This document shows positions 22,866 to 34,110 of a DNA stretch of 64,000 nt, piece after piece. The stretch is from Cricetomys ansorgei (Eukaryota; Chordata; Mammalia; Rodentia; Nesomyidae). A model generated the notes under the pieces. That model was not told the DNA's origin and did not search any database. It saw only the letters and a list, made by a program, of their open reading frames with translations. The DNA is taken from contig JAMJFZ010000705.1 of NCBI GenBank assembly GCA_026225945.1, positions 748,501-812,500 on the forward strand, written 5' to 3'. A program made the translations under genes and the position numbers. Numbering within the stretch: position 1 is the stretch's first letter; every line of letters starts with the position of its first letter.

Positions 22866-23177
22866 AACAACAAGCTGGCTGTGATGGCTCACTAGTAACC
22901 ATTCTGAGTAAGTGGAGACAGGAAGAGCCCCAGGGACTCACTGGCCAGCGTGCCTAGTGTAACCTTTGAGACCCAAGTTTCAGTGACCGATATTTGTCTC
23001 AAAATTAAAGTAAGGGTCTGGAGAGATATTTTAGTGGTTAAGAACATTTGCTATTCTTCCAGAGGATGCCAGTTCAATTCTCGCACATTTGTATGGTGAT
23101 TTATTACTGCCTATAACTCCAGCTCCAGCAGATTTGACACTTCTGGCCTCCATGTGCTCCTGTATTCATGTACTGTC

Positions 23178-23210
<33 letters not shown>

Positions 23211-23390
23211 GTCTCTCTTAAAAAGTAAATTAAATAATTTTTAAAGATAAGCTTTTTAAAAAGAAAGCTGAGTTCAGTGGCACACACTTTTAATCCCAGC
23301 ACTCACTCAGGAGGCAGAGACAGGAGGATCTCTGTGAATTCCAGGCCAGCTAGATCTACATAGTGATGCCCTATCTCAAAAAAGCTAAAA
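22866..23390 (+). repeat. SINE cluster: B4-like, B2, (CTGT)n, B1
   Basis: B4/RSINE-like 22,875-23,010. B2 23,015-23,170 followed by CTGT/CT repeats (23,176-23,218). B1 23,262-23,390. Confidence 0.7.
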
Positions 23391-24188
23391 ACAAAATACA
23401 TCCATAAATGCATGAATAAATAATTGGGGTGGCCCCTTGAAGAGTGGTACCCAAGAGTGACCACTGTCCTTCACACAAATATGCATACATACGCACACAC
23501 TCACCAAAAGAGAAAAGAAAAAGGAATCAGGCTTGTGATGATACGCGTGACAGAACCTGTCATCATAATTAGGGGTCCAGTCAATGAGATTTTGAGATCC
23601 CTCTCCCCTACCCTTTGCATACATGTTCCCAAGCATACATGAATAACTGCTTGCCACTTGCTATTTTTTACCTCCTCTTAAATCTGGTTAAACAGCCAGT
23701 GAGATTTGTCTCATCCATGTTTGCACCCGCCACAGCGCCTGACAGAGATCCCAGCACACAAAGGGTACTTAACAAGTATTTATTGAAATGAGCACTCTGC
23801 AGCCAAGTCTTGAAATATCGCCTCATTAGTAATGCAGCAAGACTGACTCCTGTTGCTGATCACGGGGGCGACATGTTGAGAGAAGAGAAGTCGAGTTGGC
23901 AAGTCTCCAGCAATGTGCCTCTGAGCAGCCACAATCACTTTCAACCTGACAGTTTGCTTGAGGGTGATGAGGTAGGAAGGGTGACAGCTCAGATAAGGCT
24001 TTTTTTTTTTATCTGAATGAAATGGAAAAGCTCAAAACTGGAATGATGTTATATCCAATTTGATCTGCTGGTCCAATTATGATCAAATTTCTAATATTTG
24101 TTTCAGAATTTTCATTAGTGTATATTAATTGAACAAAACTATGTGTTTCGTTCATAATGATATTTCATTCAGGTGGGACTCCTGTCCA
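23391..24188. other. Intergenic, mostly unique sequence with an MIR-like tail
   Basis: A stretch near 23,735-23,795 ('GCGCCTGACAGAGATCCCAG' then 'TTAACAAGTATTTATTGAAA') resembles the 3' end of an MIR. Poly(T)10 at 24,001. Otherwise nothing. Confidence 0.4.
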
Positions 24189-25205
24189 CATGTTTGTTCA
24201 CATATGCTGTGGTCATGCCCATCACCCTCTTCAGAGGGACCTAGGTAGCTAGAGAGAGCAGGGACTGGCACTGAGCCTGTAAGGAGGTAGAAGCAGAGCT
24301 CCCTGGAGCCTTATAGAAGACTATCAGGTCCCAGAAAGGAATCCTTCCCTGGAAAGGGATTACTGACTGAAATACTGGATCCTTTCCCTCAGAACATTAA
24401 TAGGTTACTACACTGGGCCTGCACAAGTCTGGCCCTGTCAACAACCAGCCATCGGAAGGAGAGGACTCATGAGCCCCTCCCCTCCCCTGCTGAGCTATTG
24501 GACACTGAATGATTGTGGGAGGGGCAGTCATTGTCTTCTGCTGTGTACCCACTGGTTATCCCACCAAGCTTCAATGGGTAGTTCCAATGCCATGCTCACA
24601 CAGATGGCCCTGGTCACAAACCAACAAACAAAATATGAATGTGGAAAAGAAACTTGCAGGGAGAGGGGAATGTTGACAAGAATGGAGGGAGATTAAAGAG
24701 GGTAGGGGTGAGAGTAACCAGAATGAATGCATTATAGATAGGTACAAAATGGTCAAAGACAAACTATCACACTAAAATTTACCTAGAAATGAACCTAACC
24801 AACAAGACAAACATCTCTACAATGAAAATTTTAAGACTTTGGAAGAAGAAATTAGAGACTGAAGGACTTCCCATGTGTATAGATTGGCAGAATTAATATT
24901 GTGGAAATGGAGTTGAAGATGTAACTTAGTTGGCACAGAGCTTGCCAAGTGCACATGAAGCAAGGCATGGTGGCACACTTTTAGTCCCAGCTCTAAGGAG
25001 GAAGTGGCAGGTGGGTTTCTGTGAGTTTGAGGCCAACCTGGTCTATAGAGTGAGACCCTGTCTCAACACAAAACAAAACAAGACATAAATGTGGTAACAA
25101 GATTTGTATGGAGTAAGAAGGGAAATAGAATGAGAGAAATTAGAGTGCATTTTATACGTGAATGAAACTGTCAAAAGACAAACTGCATTAATAAAAATAG
25201 TTGTA
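24189..25205 (+). mobile_element. Rearranged L1 fragments with a B4 insertion
   Basis: 24,189-24,770 is an Lx-type 3' UTR ('GGACTCATGAGCCCCTCC', 'CTGAGCTATTGGACACTG', 'CAGATGGCCCTGGTCACAAA'). 24,771-24,909 resembles the end of the L1 ORF2 reverse-transcriptase region, with frame-breaking changes. 24,910-25,070 is a B4 SINE. 25,080-25,200 is another L1 3' tail. The coding fragment lies after a 3' UTR, so at least two L1 copies are juxtaposed. Confidence 0.65.
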
Positions 25206-26045
25206 AAAATAAATAAAAGGTCTGGTAAGAAGGCTTAGTGGGTAAAAGCACTTGCTTTCAAGCCTGACCAGCTGAGTTCAGCCCCTGAATCCAACATGAT
25301 GGAAGACAGAGATGACTCCTGAATTGTGTTTTATGATCTTTACATTTGGACACATTTGAGCACACACACACAAATAAAATAAATAAATGCAATTTAAAAC
25401 TTAAATAATTTAGATAAGCAACTCTAAAATAAAACCTTTAAGTCTTTAAATGTAAAAAAGACATAAGGTCAATGATGCAAACAGTATAAATACCACACAT
25501 ATTGTATACCACCACATATACACAGAATCAACTATTAAAACTGATGAAAATGTTTCAGGCCGATATAAAAAATCAAAACACTTCTTGAGAAATATTAAAG
25601 GCATAACTAAATGGAAAGTTTGATCACGTTATTGGAAAAAGAAAAGAAGAGAGAAATGAATGTGTGTCTGTGTGTAGTGCAGGGTACTGGCCCAGGGGAT
25701 GGAGCCACCCACAGTCTTCCCGCTTCAATTAACCTAATTAAGAAAATTCCCTATAGATATCCCCTAAGGCTCACCTCCCAAGTGGCTCTAGATCTATTTA
25801 ACTTGACAATTGAGATTAACCATTACAGATATTATGCCATTAAAATTCACAACAGGTATCAGAGTGATGGCTCAGCAAGTAAAGTACTTGCCCACCTGCT
25901 GTGTAAGCCTGACAACCTGAGTTCAGTACCCAGAGCCCATGAAAGGGAGAAGAGAACTAACAAAGTTGTACTCTGATGTCTACCCATGAGCAGCACATAG
26001 GAGCCTGCACTCACACATCAGTAAAATGTTTTAAAATCCACAACA
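25206..26045 (+). repeat. Two B3 SINEs around about 450 bases of AT-rich sequence
   Basis: B3 25,220-25,390 ('AGAAGGCTTAGTGGGTAAAA', ACACACAAATAAAATAAA tail) and B3 25,855-26,040 ('GTGATGGCTCAGCAAG', 'GCCTGACAACCTGAGTTCAG'). The part between them is AT-rich and unassigned, possibly old L1. Confidence 0.65.
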
Positions 26046-27120
26046 TTTTGACTAAACCAGCTACCTCATACCTATAATCTCATGCCTATACTCCTCACAC
26101 TTAAATTCAAGATAACCCTCATCTATATAGCAAGCTCAAAAGGAATTCAACAATACTGTGAATTCTACTATCACAAATCACACTCTATGGAGGAATAAAG
26201 AGCATGGTTAGAAAAAAATACATATTGCTGAAATGGGATTCAGATGTAGGTTTATTGAAATCAGGTATACTCACTTGATGAGCAAAATTTTAGAAGTCAA
26301 AGCTTGAGAAAATACACTATTGTTTGTTTATTTGTTTTTGAGACAGTATTTTATTCTGTAGCCCTGGCTGGCCTGGGCTATCTAGATCAGGCCTGCCTCA
26401 AACTTACTGTGATCCTCCTGCCTCAGCCACCTGAATGTTAGGATTAAAGGATCTACTCTCCTTCAGTATTAGTATTTAGATTGTAGCCACAATCTACTCT
26501 TTGGTTTGATTTGGGGGAGGGGTTGTTTGTCAAGGCTTTGCACATGCTCGGGGAGGGCTCCACTATGTGGCTAGTTTGAAACCAACCTGGACTACATGAG
26601 ACCCAGTCTCAAAAGAACAAAACAAAATCATTGTATAGTTAATGCTTAGAATGGATTCATCCCACCACACACATACATACACAATTTAAAGATTCTTTAC
26701 ATTTAGAATTTTATGTGTGTGTATGACTCAGTGCATGTGTTGAGGTCAGAAGACAACTTGTGGGATCTGGCTCTCTTCTTCTACTATGTAGGTCTGGGAG
26801 ATGGAGCTCAGGTTATCAGGCTTGGTGGCAGGCACCCTACGTGCTGAACCATCTCACAGCCTCCCAAAAACCCAAACTAATTTTTTGAGACAGAGTCTCA
26901 CGTAGCCCAGACAGGCCTTGAACTTGTTATGTAACAATTCCCTAGGTACCTAAAGATTACCTTGAAATTCTGAATCCTCCTGCCATCTTGCTTTTTTACT
27001 CCTCCTGCCTCCATCTCTCGAGAGAGTTGCAGTTTGCACCATTACATCAGGTTTATACAATCCTGGAGATCAAAATCATACGCTCTATCAAATATTCTAC
27101 CAAAAAGCTACATCCTTAGC
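26046..27120. repeat. SINEs: B1-, B3-, B4-
   Basis: B1 minus 26,320-26,450 ('TGTAGCCCTGGCTGGCC'). B3 minus 26,690-26,868 ('GGTCAGAAGACAACTTGTGG'). B4 minus 26,880-27,120 with a diverged B1 part and ID end ('CAAATATTCTACC...CATCCTTAGCCC'). Confidence 0.65.
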
Positions 27121-27446
27121 CCTACCTCTCTACATTTAAATTTTTAAACACTGATGCAAAGCAAACCATATTTGGGATGAGATTGTCATCAGCAGGAGGG
27201 ACTGAGGCACAGCTACACTGTTGCCTGAAGCAGCCTGAGGAGTTCCTTAATCTTTTAGGGACCTTGAATTAGGGATTCTTTTCTTCAACACACACATACA
27301 CACACACAAGAATTTCAGGATGAGCCAGTATGAAGCAAAGTTGGAGTTTATTTAAAATGGAAAGAAAGGTACCCAGGAAAAGAATGAGTCATAGGTGTGG
27401 AATTCTCAAAGGAGAGGCACAGTTTATACAGTTTATTAAAAAACCC

Positions 27447-27447
<1 letters not shown>
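27121..27447. other. Intergenic sequence without recognised feature
   Basis: Unique-looking. Nothing supported. Confidence 0.4.

Positions 27448-27506
<59 letters not shown>
27448..27506. repeat. (GT)n microsatellite
   Basis: About 29 uninterrupted GT units, the longest pure dinucleotide run in the window. Confidence 0.95.
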
Positions 27507-27510
<4 letters not shown>

Positions 27511-27524
27511 ATATATGTATACAT

Positions 27525-27733
27525 CAGCCATTGTCAACCTGCAGGGGTCGAATGACCATTTAACAAAGGTCTTCAAGACCATCCTTCATATCAGATATTT
27601 ACGTTTTGATTCATAACAGTAGCAAAAATTGCAGTTATGACGTAGCAATGAAAATAATTTTATGATTGGGAGTCACCACCACATGAGGAACTGTATTAAA
27701 GGGTTGTAGCATTAGCAAGGTTGAGAACCATTG
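27525..27733 (-). mobile_element. URR1 non-autonomous hAT-type DNA transposon
   Basis: Reverse-oriented copy of the rodent URR1 element. Imperfect terminal inverted repeats: CAGCCATTGTCAACC at the left, GGTTGAGAACCATTG at the right. Inner 'ATCAGATATTTACGTTTTGA' and 'TAACAGTAGCAAAAATTGCA' are diagnostic. The flanks GTATACAT (27,517-27,524) and GTCTACAT (27,734-27,741) match at 7 of 8 bases, the expected 8-bp hAT duplication. Confidence 0.9.
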
Positions 27734-27741
27734 GTCTACAT

Positions 27742-28640
27742 AGATTGGAGGCCAGAGTCAACGTTGGCTATCTTCCTCAATCACTCTCCATCTTATTATT
27801 TTTTTAAGACAAGGTTGTCACTGAACCCAGAGCTCCCATTTCAGCTAAACTGGCTGGAGCACAGGAATTAAGGAAGAGAGATATGGCATCTGGAAAGATG
27901 GCTCAGTAGCTAAGAGCAGTGGTTGCTCTAGCATAAGACCTGGGATTTGGTTCCTGATACTCATAGCAGTTCACAACCATCAGTAACTCCAGTTCCCCAG
28001 ATCTAATACCTTCTTTTGGCCTCCACAGGCACTGCACACACATCGGTGCATAGATAGGCAAAACACTCAGCCATAAAATAAAAATAAAATATTTTTTAAA
28101 AAGAAAAGAAAAAAATGAAATTTTCCAGGGAGAAACAAGTCATACACAAGTATTGGGTATGGTCTTCTTTAGGAGAGTCTCACAGCAGTAGCCATATGTG
28201 TCATTCAGTTGCTCTCATGTTACATCTCAAAGGATTGCTGGGAAACTCTCCCCTTCTATTCTTTTTCTTTTGTAAGATTACAGGGTGGCTCCAGAGGTGA
28301 CTTGGATGGGATTACAGATCCACCAGGGTTGCACAAGGGGTTTAGGACACATTTATTACTGTAGTAGGGTTTCTGGTAAGATCAGGTTTAGAGATGGAAA
28401 GGAAGAAAGGCCTTAAGCAAATGTCACTAATTGTGTTGGAATCTTGCTGGGTTGGCCAGACTCCTGAGTGAGGGCTCATTTTCCCTTTCATGTTCGGAAT
28501 TTCTCCTATTCTCCTACTGTGCCTCAAGATGGAATGGATGCAGTATAATTAGATTTTTTATTTTATATGATTTTGAAGTATTGTGGTTCTAGTGGTTTTT
28601 ACTTCTCTTTTGCCTTATTTTACATTCATTTATTATGAAT
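27742..28640. other. B2 SINE and unique sequence
   Basis: B2 plus at 27,885-28,085 ('GGAAAGATGGCTCAGTAGC', 'CTCCAGTTCCCC'). The remainder, 28,090-28,640, is unassigned, with no gene. Confidence 0.55.
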
Positions 28641-29330
28641 TTTAATGTGTGTGAATGTTTGTGTGTCGTGCTGCTTGTGTGCAGGTCAGAGGACAGCCTG
28701 TGGAAATCGGTTGTCTCCTTTACCATGTGGGCTCTGGGAATCAAACTGAGGTCCCCAGCAAGTGCACCTTCTTGCTGACCCATCTCATCAGCCTCCCCAC
28801 AACCATTCATTTTTAATTCCAAAGGACCTTCATTTTTTGAGACAGAGTCTCACTCTATACTATAGAGTTCATAGAGGTCTGTAGACTTGGCTGGCCTCAA
28901 ACTCTCTGTTTAGACCAAGCTAGCCCCAAACTCAACAGAGATCCATATGACTCTTCCTCCTGCATGCTGGGATTAAAGGTATGAGCCACCAAGTCTTCCC
29001 TTAAAACAAACAAACAAATAAACTAGAGCTGGAGAGATAGCTCAGTGGTTAAGAGTACTGATTGCTCTTCCAGAGGACCTGGGTTCAGCTTCCTGCACCG
29101 ACAGGAGGTTTACAACTGTCTGTATCTCCAGTTCCACAAGATCTGACACCCTCACACCAATGCACATAAAATGAGATTAAATAAATTATAAAAAAAATCT
29201 TTTAAATTTCACAATAGCTTGGAGCTGGTAATTCTAGCTATTAGGGAGGCTGAGTCATAAACAACATTTGAGTTCATGTGTTCCAGACCAGCCTGAGCAA
29301 CACAGTGAGAGCCATTTCAACACGAGAACA
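28641..29330. repeat. SINE cluster: B3-, B1-, B2+, B1+
   Basis: B3 minus 28,645-28,800. B1 minus 28,838-28,992, with an internal part repeated. B2 plus 29,022-29,175 ('CTGGAGAGATAGCTCAGTGG'). Diverged B1 plus 29,210-29,330. Confidence 0.7.
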
Positions 29331-29494
29331 AAACTTCCAGAAGAAAAGGGTATTATTAATACTTTTACTGCTGAGAAATGGTAAATGTATATATGAGGTA
29401 ACGAATGTGTTCAATGTCCTGTTTATCATACGATGTGCCATGTAGCAAAACATCATACTGTACCCCATCAACATGAACAATCATTCTTTGTCTT

Positions 29495-29768
29495 TTATAG
29501 TTTGGATATTTGTTTTAGTTTGGATCTTCAATGCCCCCAAAGTCCCATATGTTAAAGGCTTGGTACCCAGTGTGGTACTGTTGAAAGGTAGTGTAAACTT
29601 TATCCATGGGAAGGCCTGGCCTCTGGTTGTTGAGAGTATGTCCTTGAAGGGGAAATAGAATCCTAGCTTCTCTCTCTCCTCCCCTTCTTTGTTTTATTCC
29701 CAGCTGCAAAGTTGAATGGCTTTGTTTTGTCACATATTCCTACCATGATGGGCTACCTGAAAATGACA
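29495..29768 (+). mobile_element. MaLR-type LTR (MST/MLT1-like)
   Basis: 'TTTGGATCTTCAATGCCCCC', 'CATATGTTAAAGGCTTGGTA', 'CCAGTGTGGTACTGTTGAAA', 'GTCCTTGAAGGGGAAAT' and 'CTACCATGATGGGCTACCTG' follow the order of mammalian MaLR LTRs. Old, truncated at its right end. Confidence 0.65.
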
Positions 29769-29784
29769 TTGGTCTCACACTGAA

Positions 29785-30475
29785 TTTTCTGGGTTTGTTT
29801 GTTTGTTTGTTTCAAGACAGAGTTTCTCTGGTATAGCCTTGGCTGTCCTGGAACTTACTCCATAGACCAGGCTAGCCTTAAACTCCCAGAGATCCTCCTG
29901 TATCTGCTTCCCAGTGCTGGGATTAAAGGCATGCACCGCCACTGCCTGGCTCAGACTGAACTTTCTAAAACTCCAAACCAAAATTGACTTTTCCTCATTA
30001 AGAGCTAATTTACCTCAAGATCAGGAGTTCAAGGCTAGCCTCAACTACATGACAAGTTTGAGAATAATATGAACTGTATGACACTTTCTCAAAAAACAAA
30101 ACAAAACAAAACAAACAAAAAAACTCCCCCAAAAGAAGAAAACAAGAGTTGATTTACCTTAGGTATTTGTTACAGTAGTGGGTGAAAAACTGAGTAGCAC
30201 AGAGTAAATTAAAAACAAATTGAATTTTAAGCAGGGCTCACTGGTACACACCTGTAATGCTAACATTGAGATGTAAAGGTAGAAGGATCAGGAATCTAAG
30301 GCCATCGTCAGCTACATACTGAGGTTGAAGCCAACCTGAGTTACATGAGATCCTGTCTCAAAAACAACAAAACAAATAAACAAACAACAAAAGACATGTT
30401 TAAGAACTGGAGAAATGGCTCAGCAGTTAAGTCTGTGTACTACTTTTCCAGGGGACTCAAGTAAGGGACCCAGCA
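29785..30475. repeat. SINEs: B1-, B1 pieces, B1+, B2-like head
   Basis: Well-kept B1 minus 29,812-29,952 with a (GTTT)n lead at its left (its A-rich tail). B1 tail piece 30,020-30,095. B1 plus 30,230-30,362. B2-like head 30,405-30,472. Confidence 0.7.
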
Positions 30476-31175
30476 CTGTGTAAACCAGGTGTAGTAGTGT
30501 ATATGCCTATATCCCTAACACTTGGGAGGTGAAGATAGTATGCCAGGGCCGGCCTGGCAAGTCGGACAGTACCTGGATGAAGAGTGGGACTGAAGGGGCT
30601 AATGAGGAGAGGGGGAAGAGACGCGAGGGAAAAGAAGTAGGCCAGACACACACAGTATCATTGAGCTCAGATGGAATGGAGCTGAAATTTTATTTTTCCC
30701 TCCAATCTTATACCCCTTTCATCAGGGGGCTACGTGCAGCTACAGGGGTTAGAACCAAGGTGTTAATTACAGGGTGAGACAGTGCATAGTAAAACATCCT
30801 GAATGAGATAGGTATCAGAGCAGGACAACTTCCCTGCTGAGGCGGGATGTTTACCTAGGGGAGACAGCCTCTCTCCAGTGGAGTTAGATGCTTAGGACAA
30901 TAGCTCTCCAGGTGAAGTTAAAGGTTTAGCCAGAGAAGAAGTATCCCTTCAGGGGGCTTTGGCTTCCCTGTAAACAAGCCGCTCTCGGGCAGTCATTAAT
31001 TATTCATGACTCAGTTTAGCTCAGAAGATCTCCCGATAGCCAGAGGCTCACAGCAGGGTCTAGGCCCAGAGTCTGAAGGGCTCACCACAATAGTAGGATC
31101 AGGGTTCAAGGCCATCCTCTTCTACATAGCAAATTGGATGTCAGTCTGAGACATATGAGACCCAGTCTCAAACAA
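30476..31175 (+). repeat. B1 SINE split by a solo LTR
   Basis: Left part 30,476-30,540 ('CAGGTGTAGTAGTGTATATG', 'CACTTGGGAGGTGAAG'). Right part 31,090-31,175 ('GGATCAGGGTTCAAGGCC', 'GACCCAGTCTCAAA'). Removing 30,541-31,089 and one ATAGTA restores a continuous B1. Confidence 0.85.
30541..31089 (-). mobile_element. Solo LTR of a class II (ERVK-like) endogenous retrovirus
   Basis: 549 bases with TG...CA ends, flanked by perfect ATAGTA duplications (30,535-30,540 and 31,090-31,095), inserted in a B1. On the minus strand a GGGGTATAAG TATA-type motif (30,708-30,717) precedes AATAAA (30,689-30,694), which gives the orientation. No coding sequence is left, so it arose by LTR-LTR recombination. The subfamily is not recognised. 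Confidence 0.85.
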
Positions 31176-31975
31176 AAATTTGAGAACAGGGCCTGATGGC
31201 ACAGACTTGTAATCCTAGCTACTTGGGAGAAAGAGGCAGGAATATTGCATGTTCAGAGCCTACCTGGGCTATAGAGTGAGTTCAAGGCCAGTCTAGCCTA
31301 ATTATTGAGCCCTTGTCTCAAAATAATAAGTAGAGAGAGTTGTCAAAATAGCAGAGTGTTTGTCTAGCATATGGGCAGCCCTGGGTTCAGTCCCATCCCC
31401 CACCCTCCCACAAATGAGTTGAACCTGGATAGTGGTGTTTGCCTGTGATACTTATTATACAAGAGCCTGGAGCAGGAAGGTCAAGAGCTTGAGGCCACAG
31501 AAAAACCTCACTCCAAAAATAAAAAAAGGAAGTAATTTTTAAAAAGCTGAAGTCATGACAATGAATGGGACTTCTCAGGAAGAGTTGAAAAGGACCTAGA
31601 TACGGTGGCATATACTTGAAATCTTACCACTTAGGACACTGAGGCAGGAGGATTAGAGTTCCAGGCCAGCCTGCACTATAATAATGAACCCTTGTCTCAT
31701 CCTCCCTACTGCCCCTCCACCAAAAGTATAAAAAAGTAATAAGACTGAAGATCAGAGAACAAAGACTGGAACTCTGAAGAACATCAATATTTAAGTGTCA
31801 CGGTGAAAGGAAAGCATGGCACAAATGTATTGGAAAGATACAGCCAGACAAAAAGAGCAGGGAACTAACTGGACATGGCTGCAAGCCTGCAATATCAGCA
31901 CTCTGAGACAAGAGGACTGTCCACAAGTTCCAGGCCAGTCTTGGCTACATAACAAGACTCTCAAAAAATCATAAA
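31176..31975 (+). repeat. Series of diverged B1 and ID-like elements (plus)
   Basis: B1 31,182-31,320 ('TAATCCTAGCTACTTGGGAG'). ID-like 31,325-31,400 ('GTTTGTCTAGCATATGGGCA'). B1-like pieces 31,415-31,505, 31,590-31,700 and 31,868-31,970. Confidence 0.6.
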
Positions 31976-32023
31976 CTATGCAACCACTAAAATCCATGTT
32001 TAAGAGAAATATTTAATGTCATT

Positions 32024-32440
32024 TGTCTTAGTTAGGGTTATCATCGCTGAGACAAAACACTATGACCAAAAAGCAAGTTGAGGAGGAAAGGGTTTATTTG
32101 GCTTACACTTCCACATTGCTATTCATCATGGAAGAAGACAGGGACTCAAACAGGGCAGGAGCTTGGAGGCAGGAGTTGATGCAGAGGCCATAAAGGGGTG
32201 CTGCTTACTAGCTTGCTCCTCATAACTTGCTCAGCCTGATTTCTTATGGAACCCAGGACAACCACCCCAAAGATGGCACCACCCACAATGGGCTGCACCC
32301 TGCCTCATTAATCATTAATTAAGACAGTGCTCTACAGGCTTGCCTGCAACCCGATCTTATGGAAGCATTTTCTTAATTGAGGTTACCTCCTCTCAGATGA
32401 CTATAGCATGTGTCAAGTTGACATAAAACTAGCCAGGACA
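32024..32440 (-). mobile_element. Rodent solo LTR, MaLR/RMER-like
   Basis: 417 bases. Read on the minus strand it starts TGTCCTGGCTAGTTTTATGT and ends CCCTAACTAAGACA, a very common rodent repeat. TG...CA ends, AATAAA near the minus-strand 3' end, and flanks TCATT/ACATT fit a 5-bp duplication. The exact subfamily name is uncertain. Confidence 0.75.
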
Positions 32441-32800
32441 ACATTCTAATGTGGTTAAGATATAATGGCAAGTGAGAAAAACAGGATTCAGAGTAACATA
32501 TAGTAAGTATATGATAACAACTTCCTTTTTTGGTGGTGATGTGGGATCTGGAGCCTAGCCAAGTACTCAACCATTGGGCTGTATTCCCAGCCCTAAAGGT
32601 GTACGTGTATATTTCTCACTGAAAAAGAGATGCTTTTAGGGTTTCACACCTATTATCTCAGGGGAGGAGAGTTGTTACAGACTACTTTTATTATCATCCT
32701 TATGGAACTTTTTTATATTTTCTAGTTTTTCTGGAAAGCCTATGCTTTATGTGAATAACCAGCAAATGTAAAATTAATATAAGAAAGGAAAAAAGAGGGG
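32441..32800. other. Intergenic sequence with a short ID-like remnant
   Basis: 32,540-32,595 resembles an ID end in minus orientation ('GTACTCAACCATTGGGCTGT'). Otherwise nothing. Confidence 0.4.
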
Positions 32801-34110
32801 GAGGCTGAATAGATGGATCAGCAATTAAAAGCACTGACTGATCTTCCAGAAGACCTGAGTTCAATTGCAAGCATCCATGTAACTATAACTCTGTAAGTCT
32901 ATAACTCTAAGATCCAGTGCCTTCTTCTGACCCCTACAGGCAGTGCACATATATGGTACAAGACACACATGCAGATAAAATGCCCACACACATAAAATAA
33001 GGATAAATCTCTAAAAGAATAAAATAAAATAATTTTTTTAAAAAAGCACTTGTACAGAGGACCTGGATTTAGTTTCCAGCTCTCACATAGCAGCTCACAA
33101 CCATCTGAAGCTCCAGTTCCAGGAGATGTGACACCCTCTTCTGGTCTGTGTCAGCACTAGGCACATACATGGTACACAGACATGTATGCAGGCAAAACAT
33201 CCATACACATAATTTTTAAAAAATCAATAATGTTTTAAAGGCAGGATCTTAGTATGTAGCCCTGGCTGGCCTAGGCTCACTATATATGTAGATCAGGCTG
33301 GCTTTGAACTCACAGAGACCCACCTGCCTTTGCCTTCCATGTGAGTGCTGGGACTAAAAGCATGTAGCACTATGCCTGGCCTAAAAGTGAATAAATATTT
33401 AAAAATAGGATATGATAAATATAAAAAATGGAGCTAGCTCAGTGGCAAAGAGCTCATACTTTGCTTCCACAGGGCCCAAGTTCAGTTCCCAGCACCCATG
33501 CTGTATAGCTACCAATCACCTGGAACTCCAGCTCCAGAGGATCCAACACCTCTGACCTCTGTGTGTGCTTGCATTCACTTGCACACACCCCCCCCCACAC
33601 AAATACATGTAATTTAAAAATGAAGTAAAACATTTAAAATAAACAAAAATATGGGGAAAGGTTGGGGATATAGACAGTTGGTAAAGTTTTTGCTTGGCAT
33701 ACACTTAAAGCCTTGGATTCTATCCCCAGCAACCGACAAACTGGATGTAGTGGCCTGTGATCCCAGCTCTTGGGAGGTAAAGGCAGGAGGATCAGAAGTT
33801 CAAAAGCTCAAGATAATCCTTAACTACATAATGTTTCCAAACCAGCTTGGGCTACACGAGATCCTTTTTAAAACAAAACATACATACATAGTTAGACTCT
33901 GAATCCAAAAAAATGAAATTGGAACTGGAGAGATATCTCAGCGCTTAAGAGCATTGGCTAATCTTCCAGCAGACCCAGGTTTAATTTCCAGCACCCATAT
34001 GGCAGCTCACAAGTGGCTGCTAACACCAGTTCCAGGGGATCTGGCACCGTCTCCTAGACTGCAGACACCAGGCACACACATACATGCAGGCAAAACACTC
34101 CTACATGTAA
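32801..34110. repeat. SINE cluster: B2+, B2+, B1-, B2+, B4+, B2+
   Basis: B2 32,803-33,020. Headless B2 33,045-33,225. B1 minus 33,240-33,380. B2 33,425-33,620 with CCCCCCC(CA) tail. B4 33,658-33,865. B2 33,920-34,115 ('GGAGAGATATCTCAGC', 'GTTCCAGGGGATCTGG'). Confidence 0.8.
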
